A stretch of 64,000 nt of DNA, taken from NCBI GenBank assembly GCA_965214615.1, contig OZ243952.1, positions 1,054,001 through 1,118,000 on the forward strand, read 5' to 3'. The DNA comes from CBDAUN01 sp965214615 (GTDB taxonomy: Bacteria; Pseudomonadota; Gammaproteobacteria; Arenicellales; JAJDZL01). Of this stretch, positions 1 through 7,531 are shown in pieces (within the stretch, counting starts at the first letter, position 1; each line of letters begins with the position of its first letter). The notes beneath the pieces were generated by a model that made no database searches, was not told where the DNA came from, and worked only from the letters and a program-made list of their open reading frames with translations. A program made the position numbers and the translations under genes.

Positions 1-628
1 CGTATTCTCCAACTTCGATGAATTTTTCAACGATCACGCCGGAATAGGGTGCCTTGATCTGAGTTCTCGCCAGATCGTCGTCTGCCAGCTCCAATTCGCG
101 CTGCACCAGCTGTGCCGATGCCTTTGCTTCGCCAAGCGCATTGCGTGCCGCCTCAAGCAGCAAAACCGCATCTTCGTGCTGCGCCTCTGTTGTGGCTGCC
201 GAATGGCGCAGCAAGGCTAGACGCTCCTCTTGCTGATTCTTAAGCTCGACCTCCAATTCGGCCCGCCTGATCGACCAGTTCGAGACTTCCGCCTGCGCTT
301 GGGCTCTGGCGCGCCGCAGTTGATAGGTCGAGTCATCGAGCGACGCGATTAGGTCGTCTTTTTCGACACGGTCGCCGACGCTGACATGCAGCGCGGCAAC
401 AGGCGCGCTCACCGCCGCAGCCACGGTGCCTGTCTGCAGCGAAATCAGCTGGCCGAATATAGCGGCTGTTTCGTGTACCGAAACAAATCGAACTTCATCC
501 ACTTCGACCGGCGTAGCCGGATTCTGAGCGAGAGCGGCCGGCTGGGCAAGAAACAGCGAAAAGGCGAAAATTATGATTGAGTCGCATGTTTGTCGCAGTC
601 GACATATTAGAGTCCGGTTCGCTAACAT
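1..628 (-). CDS. Periplasmic adaptor (HlyD/RND MFP family), 3' end beyond the window
   Basis: The minus strand is open from an ATG at 628 to the window edge, giving about 209 codons. It starts with a basic n-region and a hydrophobic stretch ending in an Ala-rich cleavage-like site (FLAQPAALAQ), as expected for export. The family pattern follows: a first lipoyl half (VSAPVAALHVSVGDRVEKDD), a coiled-coil hairpin rich in Gln, Glu, Arg and Ala (about residues 95-165), and the returning lipoyl half (IKAPYSGVIVEKFIEVGEY). Adaptors of this family bridge an inner-membrane RND or ABC pump to an outer-membrane channel. The C-terminal beta-barrel domain and the partner pump lie outside the window, so the substrate is unknown. 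It is divergent from the M28 peptidase. Confidence 0.85.
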   Translation of the reverse strand, partial: MLANRTLICRLRQTCDSIIIFAFSLFLAQPAALAQNPATPVEVDEVRFVSVHETAAIFGQLISLQTGTVAAAVSAPVAALHVSVGDRVEKDDLIASLDDSTYQLRRARAQAQAEVSNWSIRRAELEVELKNQQEERLALLRHSAATTEAQHEDAVLLLEAARNALGEAKASAQLVQRELELADDDLARTQIKAPYSGVIVEKFIEVGEY

Positions 629-739
629 AACAAATTTAAACCTCGCTGAGATGTTCGGTTGTTTCAAAGTGACAGAATTCCGAAATTGACTGCTCGATCA
701 ACTTGCCTGTTCAATCCGCATAAAGTCGCTATATAGTAC

Positions 740-862
740 GGACAAGCCGCGAGGAATCGTGAACACGATTATACAGGCAAGGTTGCGCGCTGACCCGATG
801 CGGCTCCAAGGTGCAAATCCGGCCTGTTCGCCACTACTCGATTGCCGTGTAAAGCCCAAATG
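740..862 (+). promoter_or_regulatory. Structured leader with a B12-box-like segment (weak)
   Basis: The spacer before the M28 peptidase holds a hairpin at 755-770 (AATCGTG/CACGATT), a longer-range pairing AGCCGC/GCGGCT, and the segment GGTGCAAATCCGGCC followed by CGCCACTA. That segment resembles the central core of cobalamin riboswitches. The AGGGAA part and a good P5 stem are missing and the downstream gene is not a usual B12 target, so this is only a candidate. Confidence 0.2.
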
Positions 863-926
863 ATTGGAATCCGATAATTATGAATCCGCGTCGAACGAAA
901 CTTACAGCTCGTCCCATCGTGCAGCC

Positions 927-1937
927 ATGAATCTTGGTCGATGGCTTGCCTGGATAGCAATGGGTATTGTCGCATTCGCGGCATGCGCCGTCATTGCGCT
1001 TTGGCTTTTGCGAAGCGGCACCCTTATGCCGGGAGAGACGTACTCGCGATCCGGCCACTCCTTCGATGCGCCCGATGCGCTTGTTGAAGACCGGCTCAGG
1101 CAGCATGTTTGGAAGCTTGCGGGACAGGGACAAATCGGGCCTCGACACATGGGCCGACCTGAGGCTCTGGAAGCGGCGGCATCCTATATTGAATCGCAAT
1201 TACAAGGCTTCGGCTACGAGACTGAGCGCGAGATCTTTGCAGTTGACTCTTCAGAAGCGGCAAACATTGTTGCCGAAATCAAGGGCGAGACCGATGAAAT
1301 TGTCATTGTCGGGGCACACTATGACACCGTGCCTGATTCGCCCGGTGCGAATGACAATGCCACAGGAGTTGCCGCGCTGCTCGAACTTGCACGCTTGCAC
1401 CGAAGCGACGCGACTCGTCCGACTGTACGGTTCGTGGCCTTTGTCAACGAAGAGCGTCCGTACTTTTTGACATCGGCGATGGGCAGTGCGGTCCATGCGA
1501 AGCGCAGCCGGCAGCGGGGCGAGCATATCCTTTGCATGTTTTCGCTTGAAACGATCGGGTTCTACACCGATGAGCCGAACAGCCAGTCGTATCCGTTTCC
1601 GTATTCGCTGTTCTATCCGAAAACGGGCAACTTCGTCGGATTTGTCGCCAATACGGATTCAAGAAACGAATTGCATCGAGCGATTTCGGCATTCAGGTCG
1701 CAAGCGGCGATCGATTCGGAAGGCCTGGCGGCTCCGCGAATCATTGCCGATATCAACCGTTCCGATCAGATATCGTTCTGGAAATACGGAATCCCTGCGA
1801 TCATGGTGACCGACACGGTGGATTTCCGATACGAGCACTATCACGAACCTACTGATACGCCGGATGTCGTCGCCTACCCTGAACTGGCAAAGGTGGTGAT
1901 GGGACTGACCGCGGTGATGCGCGAATTTATGCAGTGA
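927..1937 (+). CDS. M28 family zinc metallopeptidase, membrane-anchored
   Basis: This protein of about 336 residues has an N-terminal hydrophobic anchor (MNLGRWLAWIAMGIVAF). The M28 aminopeptidase signature follows: the H-x-D zinc motif in GAHYDTVPDSPGANDNATG, the catalytic/ligand Glu pair in VNEERP, and a C-terminal His in YEHYHEPTDT. M28 enzymes are co-catalytic zinc exopeptidases that remove N-terminal residues. The anchor suggests the catalytic domain faces the periplasm. The reading frame is open from a TTG at 864, but I prefer the ATG at 927 because it places the anchor at the N-terminus. Neither start has a convincing ribosome-binding site. It is a stand-alone gene. Confidence 0.85.
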   Translation: MNLGRWLAWIAMGIVAFAACAVIALWLLRSGTLMPGETYSRSGHSFDAPDALVEDRLRQHVWKLAGQGQIGPRHMGRPEALEAAASYIESQLQGFGYETEREIFAVDSSEAANIVAEIKGETDEIVIVGAHYDTVPDSPGANDNATGVAALLELARLHRSDATRPTVRFVAFVNEERPYFLTSAMGSAVHAKRSRQRGEHILCMFSLETIGFYTDEPNSQSYPFPYSLFYPKTGNFVGFVANTDSRNELHRAISAFRSQAAIDSEGLAAPRIIADINRSDQISFWKYGIPAIMVTDTVDFRYEHYHEPTDTPDVVAYPELAKVVMGLTAVMREFMQ

Positions 1938-1986
1938 CGCCGCACAAGTATGATTAGGAATCTGGCTGATTGCGGAGCGGGCAGAT

Positions 1987-2280
1987 CTATTCGTCCACGC
2001 CTTCGACGATAATCAGTTTTGAATCCGTGCTTTGTTCGCGCAGTTCCCTTGCCGGCGCATACAGATCGGAACTCCACCACGCCTTTGCCTGTTCGACGCT
2101 GTCGAATTCGATGACGACCACCCGATTCGGGTTCCACTCGCCCTCAAGCAGTTCCCAGTCGCCTCCCCGGACCAGGTAGCGCCCTGAGAACGGTTCAAGG
2201 GTCGGAGGCACCATGTCTCGGTAAACCGCGAATGTCTCCGCATCGTGAATATGAACTTGAACAATGACGTAGCCGGCCAC
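1987..2280 (-). CDS. DUF1330 domain protein
   Basis: This 97-residue protein matches the DUF1330 ferredoxin-like fold family. It has the opening GYVIVQVHIHDAETFAVYRD, the central GGDWELLEGEWNPNRVVVIE, and a Trp-rich FDSVEQAKAWWSSD segment before the closing beta-strand. The family consists of small dimeric alpha/beta-barrel proteins of unknown or varied function. The start is a GTG with an upstream GAGAGGCG that fits a ribosome-binding site. It is transcribed towards the M28 peptidase, with about 50 bp between the two stops, and is divergent from the esterase gene. No substrate can be proposed. Confidence 0.85.
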   Translation of the reverse strand: MAGYVIVQVHIHDAETFAVYRDMVPPTLEPFSGRYLVRGGDWELLEGEWNPNRVVVIEFDSVEQAKAWWSSDLYAPARELREQSTDSKLIIVEGVDE

Positions 2281-2398
2281 TTTTCGCCTCTCGATGAATT
2301 GAATTGCAAGGGCTCGATTATACTATGTGCCCAATTTGCCAGTGGATCGCACATTTTTGTGATTCAAGAGGCTCGTATTCTTGCACGGAATCGCATAC

Positions 2399-3088
2399 AT
2401 GGAAAAAATTGAACGAATCGAAGTGGCTCCTGACCCGGGTCGGACGCCGCATCTGTCTGTCATATGGATGCACGGCCTTGGAGCCGACGGACATGACTTT
2501 GAACCGATCGTAGACTATCTTGGCATTGCGGGCGAATACGCGGTGCGCTTTGTCTTTCCGCATGCGCCGAAGCGAAAGGTGACTGTCAATCTCGGCATGG
2601 TCATGAGAGCGTGGTACGACGTCTACGATATCGCAATTGCCGGTGAGGGACGCGAAGATGTGGAAGGGATTGATGAGTCGGCAAGAATTGTCGAACAACT
2701 GATTCAAGACGAACTAATGCATGTCGGCGATCATCGGAAAATTGTGCTTGCCGGATTTTCCCAAGGCGGAGCGGCGGCGCTGCATGCCGGCTTGAGGCAT
2801 GACAATGCCCTAGGTGGAATTTTCGCGCTGTCGTCGTATCTTCCGTGCCGCGAGACAGTGCCTGCGCGAGCCTCGGCCGCGAATCGGAAAACTCCGGTTA
2901 TGCTGCGCCATGGCACCTTGGATCCGGTCATTTCGGTACAAAACGCCATCGCATCATACAGCGTGCTGCATGATCTTGAGTATCCGGTCGATTGGAAGAC
3001 GTATCCGATTGCTCATTCGGTATCGCCGGAAATCTGCGCTGACGTGGGTTGGTTCCTGTCGCACTGCTGTGAAAGGGCTGCCGATTAG
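2399..3088 (+). CDS. Alpha/beta-hydrolase, phospholipase/carboxylesterase family
   Basis: The protein is about 229 residues, normal for the YpfH/EstB-type carboxylesterases. It has the oxyanion region (IWMHGLGADGHDFEP), the nucleophile elbow GFSQGG, the catalytic Asp in GTLDPVI and the catalytic His in PIAHSV. It should be a cytosolic serine esterase or thioesterase acting on short acyl esters. The frame extends upstream to a TTG at 2381, but the ATG at 2399 is the better start. The last 60 or so codons recur at 5173-5356 as an isolated partial copy. A nuclease-gene fragment begins within a few bases of its stop codon, a sign of local rearrangement. Confidence 0.9.
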   Translation: MEKIERIEVAPDPGRTPHLSVIWMHGLGADGHDFEPIVDYLGIAGEYAVRFVFPHAPKRKVTVNLGMVMRAWYDVYDIAIAGEGREDVEGIDESARIVEQLIQDELMHVGDHRKIVLAGFSQGGAAALHAGLRHDNALGGIFALSSYLPCRETVPARASAANRKTPVMLRHGTLDPVISVQNAIASYSVLHDLEYPVDWKTYPIAHSVSPEICADVGWFLSHCCERAAD

Positions 3089-3382
3089 CATCACGACGAC
3101 TCTATAATCGAGGCGATTGTGCAACAAATTGGAAAAGATTCGGAGGGTTGCGAGATGATGAATGAATGGCCAAGCGTTGAGGAAATGGTTCGGCGAGACG
3201 GCATTGAAATTGGTATCGAGCAGGGCAGGTCGCAGGGCATCGAGCAAGGGAGATCGCAGGGTATCGAGTCGGTAGCGGAAAGAATGCTGCAAGAAGGGGT
3301 CAGGGAGGATTCGATTCGCAAATACACCGGTCTTAGCGAGGAGAAGATTACGCACCTGAAGAATGGGCGGAACGACTCTTGA
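3089..3382 (+). pseudogene. 5'-truncated copy of the Rpn-type nuclease gene
   Basis: This stretch is nearly identical to 4442-4770, the 3' quarter of the full-length Rpn-like gene. It begins directly after the esterase stop codon, at the sequence encoding HDDSIIEAIVQQIGKDSEG. The frame is still open (an 87-residue reading frame is possible), but the whole PD-(D/E)XK nuclease domain is absent. It has fewer GIEQG-type repeats than the full copy. I interpret it as a remnant of a duplication that joined the nuclease tail to the esterase end. Expression of the remaining coiled, Gln/Glu-rich tail cannot be excluded. Confidence 0.7.
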
Positions 3383-3540
3383 ATTGAGTGTCACTGAAAC
3401 GACACAAGGGGGTACACCGGCTCAAAAGGCGCGCTGCCGCCAAAAGAAGGCAGTTTGGTACTTTCCGATGACACCGCAGGGACTGTTAGACTGCCTCGTC
3501 GCACTCGCCCGGCAGTAGCGCCGTGCCCATTGGCGCTTGC
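3092..3540 (+). repeat. Direct repeat, copy 1 (partner at 4444-4928)
   Basis: This block matches 4444-4928 in the same orientation. It covers the nuclease tail and about 150 bp of 3' flank, up to the shared GCAGTAGCGCC and CATTGGC segments. The copies are nearly identical in the coding part and diverge in the flank. They also differ in the number of 12-bp GIEQ-coding units. Confidence 0.7.
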
Positions 3541-3753
3541 TGCAGATTCGGCCAACGGCTGCCGAATTCCATCAACTCAGGCGTTCGAACCGCGACGCCG
3601 AGCGAGTTGAAATTAATTCAATCGAACCGAGATTGAATTAATTGTTGCCCTGCTCCGCCCAGGGCTCCATCATTGCAGCATCGGCACAGATGCGAACCGC
3701 ACAAGCGGCCGTCTGGCGCGAAACCGGCTGTTGCACTGAAACAAGGAGGCCTG
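3383..3753. other. Intergenic; contains a perfect 13-bp inverted repeat
   Basis: No gene is seen. The first 150 bp belong to the direct repeat. Around 3611-3643 there is a perfect inverted repeat, listed separately. The last bases hold the ribosome-binding site of the nuclease gene (AAGGAGG before the ATG at 3754). Confidence 0.6.
3611..3643. repeat. Perfect 13-bp inverted repeat with 7-nt spacer
   Basis: AATTAATTCAATC is followed by GAACCGA and then by its exact reverse complement. No T-run follows on either strand, so it is not a standard terminator. It lies about 110 bp upstream of the nuclease start and could be an operator, a cruciform or the edge of a mobile unit. Confidence 0.6.
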
Positions 3754-4770
3754 ATGGTCAAGGCAAGCGAACCCTCTTCGCCAATCGGGGATGTAAACGA
3801 TCACGACTGGATGGGCGGCATGATCGCGCAGTGCGCAGCGTGCCAGTCGGAGCTGGCCCTGCTGGCGTTTTCCAGACGATTCGGCAAGCTGCTCGATCCG
3901 GAGTCGGTGCAGCGCATTCCGACGAAGCATTATTCGATCGAACACGGCAAGCGCGACGCCGATGCCGTGTTCAAAGCGAAGTTGGCCGGAACCGAACACG
4001 CGGTGCGGATTCTCATCGAGTACAAGTCGGACGTGAATGTGCGCGAGCTGATCGCTCAGCATTTGCGCTATCAGGCCGGACTCTACCGGGACAGCCTCGT
4101 CCCGGTGGTGAATGTGCTGATCAGCAATGACACGTCGCGCCGGTTTCACGTCGCGCCGGGGATGCGCGAATGGCTTGACGGGGTGACGCCGGCGTTCTGG
4201 GACGAGTGCGCGCCGCATGTGATGAACTTCACAGTGCGGGTTGTGGATTTGACCGACGCCGGAATGCGAAGGCGCATAGACGAGTCGGGCTACAGATCGG
4301 CGTTTGCGCTGCTGGCGCTGGGCACCGGGCTCGATACGATAGACAAGGACATGGTGAAAATGCTGGCTCGCGTGTGGCCGCGCATGGCGGGCGAGCCGTA
4401 CAGGGAGTTGCGCGCTGCGGCGCTGAGATATTTGCGGCGCTATCACGACGACTCTATAATCGAGGCGATTGTGCAACAAATTGGAAAAGATTCGGAGGGC
4501 TACGAGATGATGAATGAATTGCTAAGCGTTGAGGAAATGGTTCGGCGAGACGGTATTGAAATTGGCATCGAGCAGGGCATCGAGCAGGGCATCGAGCAGG
4601 GCAGATCGCAGGGTATCGAGCAGGGCATCGAGCAAGGCAGATCGCAGGGTATCGAGTCGGTAGCGGAAAGAATGCTGCAAGAAGGGGTCAGGGAGGATTC
4701 GATTCGTAAATACACCGGTCTTAGCGAGGAGAAGATTACGCACCTGAAGAATGGGCGGAACGACTCTTGA
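3754..4770 (+). CDS. Rpn family recombination-promoting nuclease (PD-(D/E)XK) protein
   Basis: This protein of about 338 residues starts at 3754, five bases after an ideal AAGGAGG site; an upstream in-frame extension to 3673 is unlikely. The N-terminal half has the Rpn/YhgA-like nuclease pattern: a His/Ser-rich lead, an Asp in KRDADAVFKAKL and the E-x-K motif in ILIEYKSDVNVRELI, then QHLRYQAGLYRDS. The C-terminus carries a tandem GIEQG/GRSQG repeat (about residues 270-302) and ends in AERMLQEGVREDSIRKYTGLS, a tail common in this family. Rpn proteins cleave DNA and promote recA-independent recombination. The gene is flanked by a truncated sister copy and by a partial esterase copy. Confidence 0.85.
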   Translation: MVKASEPSSPIGDVNDHDWMGGMIAQCAACQSELALLAFSRRFGKLLDPESVQRIPTKHYSIEHGKRDADAVFKAKLAGTEHAVRILIEYKSDVNVRELIAQHLRYQAGLYRDSLVPVVNVLISNDTSRRFHVAPGMREWLDGVTPAFWDECAPHVMNFTVRVVDLTDAGMRRRIDESGYRSAFALLALGTGLDTIDKDMVKMLARVWPRMAGEPYRELRAAALRYLRRYHDDSIIEAIVQQIGKDSEGYEMMNELLSVEEMVRRDGIEIGIEQGIEQGIEQGRSQGIEQGIEQGRSQGIESVAERMLQEGVREDSIRKYTGLSEEKITHLKNGRNDS

Positions 4771-4928
4771 ATTGAGTGTCTCTGAAACGACACAAGGGGA
4801 TCCGCCAGCTCGAAAGGGGTGATGCCGCCCCGACGGAGGCAACATGCAGCATTTCCATGACGATGCAGAGGGCTGTTCAGACCATTTCGTCGAATTAATC
4901 CTGCAGTAGCGCCAAGCTCATTGGCATA
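4444..4928 (+). repeat. Direct repeat, copy 2 (partner at 3092-3540)
   Basis: This is the second copy of the nuclease-tail repeat, lying within the full-length gene and its 3' flank. It contains more 12-bp GGCATCGAGCAG units than copy 1, so the array has expanded or contracted after duplication. Confidence 0.7.
4558..4660 (+). repeat. In-frame 12-bp minisatellite encoding GIEQ units
   Basis: Repeated GGCATCGAGCAG units, interspersed with GGCAGATCGCAG, encode GIEQ and GRSQ tetrapeptides. A change in copy number keeps the frame. The truncated copy at about 3211-3268 has a shorter array. Confidence 0.7.
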
Positions 4929-5010
4929 CCCTCTAGGCCAAGATCGATCAGCAATTTGCCGATTGATTGGCTGGTATTTCCAGCCGAGATGTAATCAGAT
5001 GCTGCATGCG

Positions 5011-5027
5011 TGCACAAAATTTGTGCA
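5011..5027. promoter_or_regulatory. Palindrome TGCACAAA-A-TTTGTGCA
   Basis: This is an exact 8-bp inverted repeat around one base. A half-site-like TTTTTGTGCA recurs near 5084-5094. It looks like a dimeric regulator site, but no regulated gene is adjacent. Confidence 0.4.
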
Positions 5028-5046
5028 ATATGAGCCTGGAAATTTC

Positions 5047-5067
5047 GGTGTTTACAGTGTAAACACC
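5047..5067. promoter_or_regulatory. Palindrome GGTGTTTACA-G-TGTAAACACC
   Basis: This is an exact 10-bp inverted repeat around a single base. The TTTACA/TGTAAA core also appears, with a different spacing, in the palindrome upstream of gmaS at 35627. It is probably an operator. No toxin-antitoxin or regulator gene survives next to it. Confidence 0.45.
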
Positions 5068-5172
5068 CCTTTCTTGCATCATTTTTGTGCATGACCGCCC
5101 AATGAGATGCTGGTAAGTGTTCACTGCAAATTGTGACGCAGTCACAGGCGCCTCGGCGGGATTGTCCGTGTC

Positions 5173-5356
5173 GTGCTGCGGCACCATGGATCCGGTCACT
5201 TCGGTACAAAACGCCATCGCATCATACAGCGTGCTGCATAATCTTGAGTATCCGATCGATTGGAAGACGTATCCGATTGCTCATTCGGTATCGCCGGAAA
5301 TCTGCGTTGATGTGGGCCGGTTCCTGTCGCACTGCTGTGAAAGGGCTGCCGATTAG
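5173..5356 (+). pseudogene. Partial copy of the 3' end of the esterase gene
   Basis: The segment repeats the end of the esterase at 2399-3088 with few changes, through the same CCERAAD end and stop codon. It keeps the regions of the catalytic Asp and His but lacks the oxyanion loop and the Ser nucleophile, so it cannot encode an active hydrolase. The frame is open back to 5117, but that upstream part has no relation to the esterase. It supports a duplication and deletion history for 2.4-5.4 kb. Confidence 0.7.
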
Positions 5357-5386
5357 CTGAATTCGGAATGCGGTGCGTGCTGCCTC

Positions 5387-5998
5387 CTAGACGGGGTTGT
5401 CCTCAAGCATTGTTTCGAGCTTTTGAATCTGAATTTTCGGTCCTGAAAGATGGGGGTTGATCTGCAGCGCCTGCTTAAACGCCGTGAGCGCCGCCTCATA
5501 GTGATCGGCAGACAAGAAAATCAATCCCATGCCGGCGACAGCGCCGAAGTGACGGGGTTCCAGGCGAAGCGTTTCCCTGACATCGGCCGCCGACTCCTGG
5601 AATTTGCCCATGAAAAACAAAACCGTCGCCCGCTTGTTCCAGCCTTCTGCGAATTCAGGGTCGATTTCAATGATTTTGCCAAAGGTGTCGGCTGCAGTTT
5701 GCAGATCTCCGCGGGACATTGAAGCGACGCCCTCGACCATCAGCCGGTTGACCTGGTCATCTGCATGCTCGCGCCATATCTCCCAGATGGCGCCAGTTAT
5801 TCTGTCGCCGCTGCGCTCGTCTGCGGCATCTTTCAATTCCTGAAACAGGGTATCAAGGCGGGGGTCGTTTTGATCTGCAATGCTTGCGGGAGCGTGTCCG
5901 GCGAGCCACAGGATCGCAGCAGCAGTCGCTGCCAGCACTGCACGGGGTGCCGATAGGCGGCACATGCGACGAATCGATTCAGGCTTATGGGAATTCAT
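5387..5998 (-). CDS. Exported TPR-repeat protein
   Basis: The protein is about 203 residues from the ATG at 5998, which sits just after AGGAGGTGACC; an in-frame extension to 6037 is less likely. A signal peptide is evident (basic start, then AVLAATAAAILWLAGHAPASIA). Tetratricopeptide repeats fill the rest: an AWS-like helical pair near residues 45-85, then GVASMSRGDLQTAADTFGKI, WNKRATVLFFMGKFQESAAD and GMGLIFLSADHYEAALTAFK. Such periplasmic TPR proteins act as scaffolds for protein assembly. The gene stands alone, so its partner is unknown. Confidence 0.85.
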   Translation of the reverse strand: MNSHKPESIRRMCRLSAPRAVLAATAAAILWLAGHAPASIADQNDPRLDTLFQELKDAADERSGDRITGAIWEIWREHADDQVNRLMVEGVASMSRGDLQTAADTFGKIIEIDPEFAEGWNKRATVLFFMGKFQESAADVRETLRLEPRHFGAVAGMGLIFLSADHYEAALTAFKQALQINPHLSGPKIQIQKLETMLEDNPV

Positions 5999-6770
5999 GG
6001 TCACCTCCTCAAGGGACTTGCACGCCGCCGTTGCCATAGTGCAAAGACCACGATTTTCATGTTTGTCAGTGAAGATATCACATAGTCCCTTGTCCGTGTG
6101 GCTCGAGGGATGCGGCAGGTCTCAGGCAGCACGGATTTCCCGATGCAATTGCGCCGATTTGTCGGTAGCGCGAAGATGTGGGCACCGCCCTCCGGAGCAT
6201 TGCCTCGCAACTGGCATTAAAGCGACCTTGCATCATGCCCCTGACCGAATTCAGTGCCTTGCATCGAACCCTCAGGAGCCGGCATGGGTCCGAATCTGCC
6301 AGTCCGGGGAATATCGTCTTTGATCGTACGGGGTCATCGCATTCGGTCTGCCGCACCACTGCAAGGCGCCAGCCGCATGCGCGGATGACCGGTCTCGCTT
6401 TTGCTGTAATTTGTATCTGCAGATTGAGTGGCAGTGCCGTTCATGCATCCATTCGATTGCGCATAAGGGCGATATCGGGCGCGGTAACCGTGTCTCAAAT
6501 AATTAAATTCGTATTTAAGGGTCTTGATTTTTATTTAGCAATGAATTACGCTTACCCAATTGCCTTCAAATTATTGCATTTTCAACGACAAGCCCAAAGC
6601 AAGACCGCAACAGTTGCAGATAATTCCGTGTTTCTGGATAGTAATTTGCAACTTTGTCAGTTTACAATTATGAAGTGTCGTTTATTCGACAGAATGCGGT
6701 CTGTGATTAATCTATTGTTTCACAAAAAAATCGCTGCCTAAGACAGCGAGCCACTTTATAGGGACGCGGA
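5999..6770. other. Long intergenic leader of the corrinoid operon
   Basis: No supported gene is present; the 187-codon open frame at 6178-6741 has no family features and an atypical composition. From about 6480 the sequence becomes AT-rich, with an imperfect inverted repeat GTTGCA...TGCAAC at 6613-6652 and the hairpin at 6731-6749. This is likely the regulatory region of the corrinoid operon. Confidence 0.5.
6724..6749 (-). terminator. Hairpin with T-run on the minus strand
   Basis: TCGCTG/CAGCGA form a 6-bp stem with a 7-nt loop. On the minus strand it is followed by seven T residues, the layout of an intrinsic terminator. No minus-strand gene is seen just upstream of it. It may instead be a 5'-UTR hairpin of the corrinoid gene. 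Confidence 0.3.
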
Positions 6771-7487
6771 ATGATGACAAACGTTGAATCTACGGATAAT
6801 TTCGACGATATCGATTTATCCTCTCTTTCCAATGAAGAGCTTGTCGAGCAAATGCATGACGATCTTTACGACGGTTTGAAAGAGGAGATCGAAGAGGGGA
6901 CGAACATACTGCTTGGACGTGGATGGGCGCCGTATGATGTGCTTCAGGATGCGTTGGTAGAAGGCATGAGAATTGTGGGCATAGATTTTCGGGACGGAAT
7001 TCTTTTTGTTCCCGAAGTTCTAATGTCAGCGAACGCCATGAAGGGCGGAATGTCGATTCTGCGACCGCTGCTGGCGGAAACAGGTGCCCCGACGATCGGC
7101 AAGATGGTTATCGGAACCGTCAAGGGCGACATCCACGATATCGGAAAGAATCTGGTTGCGATGATGCTCGAAGGCGCAGGATTCGAGGTGATCAATATCG
7201 GAATTAACAATCCGGTCGAGAATTACCTTGAGGCAATGCAGGAGCATCAGCCGGAATTGCTCGGTATGTCGGCGCTGCTTACAACGACGATGCCCTACAT
7301 GAAAGTGGTTATCGACACGCTGGTTGAAAAGGGCATCCGCGACGACTACGTCGTAGTCGTCGGCGGAGCGCCGTTGAACGAGGAGTTCGCCGATGCGATA
7401 GGCGCCGACGCATATTGCCGGGATGCGGCCGTAGCCGTAGAGACATCGAAGGAGTTCGTAGCCAAGCTGCGGCTTCGGATGGCTTAG
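6771..7487 (+). CDS. Corrinoid (B12-binding) methyltransferase protein, MtbC/MtgC-like
   Basis: This 238-residue protein has the two-domain layout of methylotrophic corrinoid proteins: an N-terminal helical cap (about residues 20-110, with LFVPEVLMSANAMKGG) and a Rossmann-type B12 domain. The B12 domain carries the base-off/His-on motif GDIHDIGKNLV, then GFEVINIGINNP, ELLGMSALLTTTMPYM and VVVGGAPLNEEFA. It carries a methyl group on cobalt between a substrate methyltransferase and a methyl acceptor. The ATG at 6771 (or 6774) follows GGGACGCGGA. It heads an operon with a THF-type methyltransferase and an activator, and no substrate-specific MttB-type enzyme is adjacent. Confidence 0.93.
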   Translation: MMTNVESTDNFDDIDLSSLSNEELVEQMHDDLYDGLKEEIEEGTNILLGRGWAPYDVLQDALVEGMRIVGIDFRDGILFVPEVLMSANAMKGGMSILRPLLAETGAPTIGKMVIGTVKGDIHDIGKNLVAMMLEGAGFEVINIGINNPVENYLEAMQEHQPELLGMSALLTTTMPYMKVVIDTLVEKGIRDDYVVVVGGAPLNEEFADAIGADAYCRDAAVAVETSKEFVAKLRLRMA

Positions 7488-7531
7488 GCCAATACGGGCA
7501 ATGACATGAATGGAACCGATGGCGCGCAGCG

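Larger units (their letters stand above)
4771..5172. other. Intergenic with two strong palindromes
   Basis: No supported gene is present. The left part is repeat flank. The right part holds two palindromes 38 bp apart (centre to centre), listed separately. Short open frames on either strand have no family resemblance. Confidence 0.5.

Noticed and set aside
6178..6741. 187-codon plus-strand frame before the corrinoid operon
   Set aside because: No family features, odd composition, no ribosome-binding site; the region looks like a promoter and leader.
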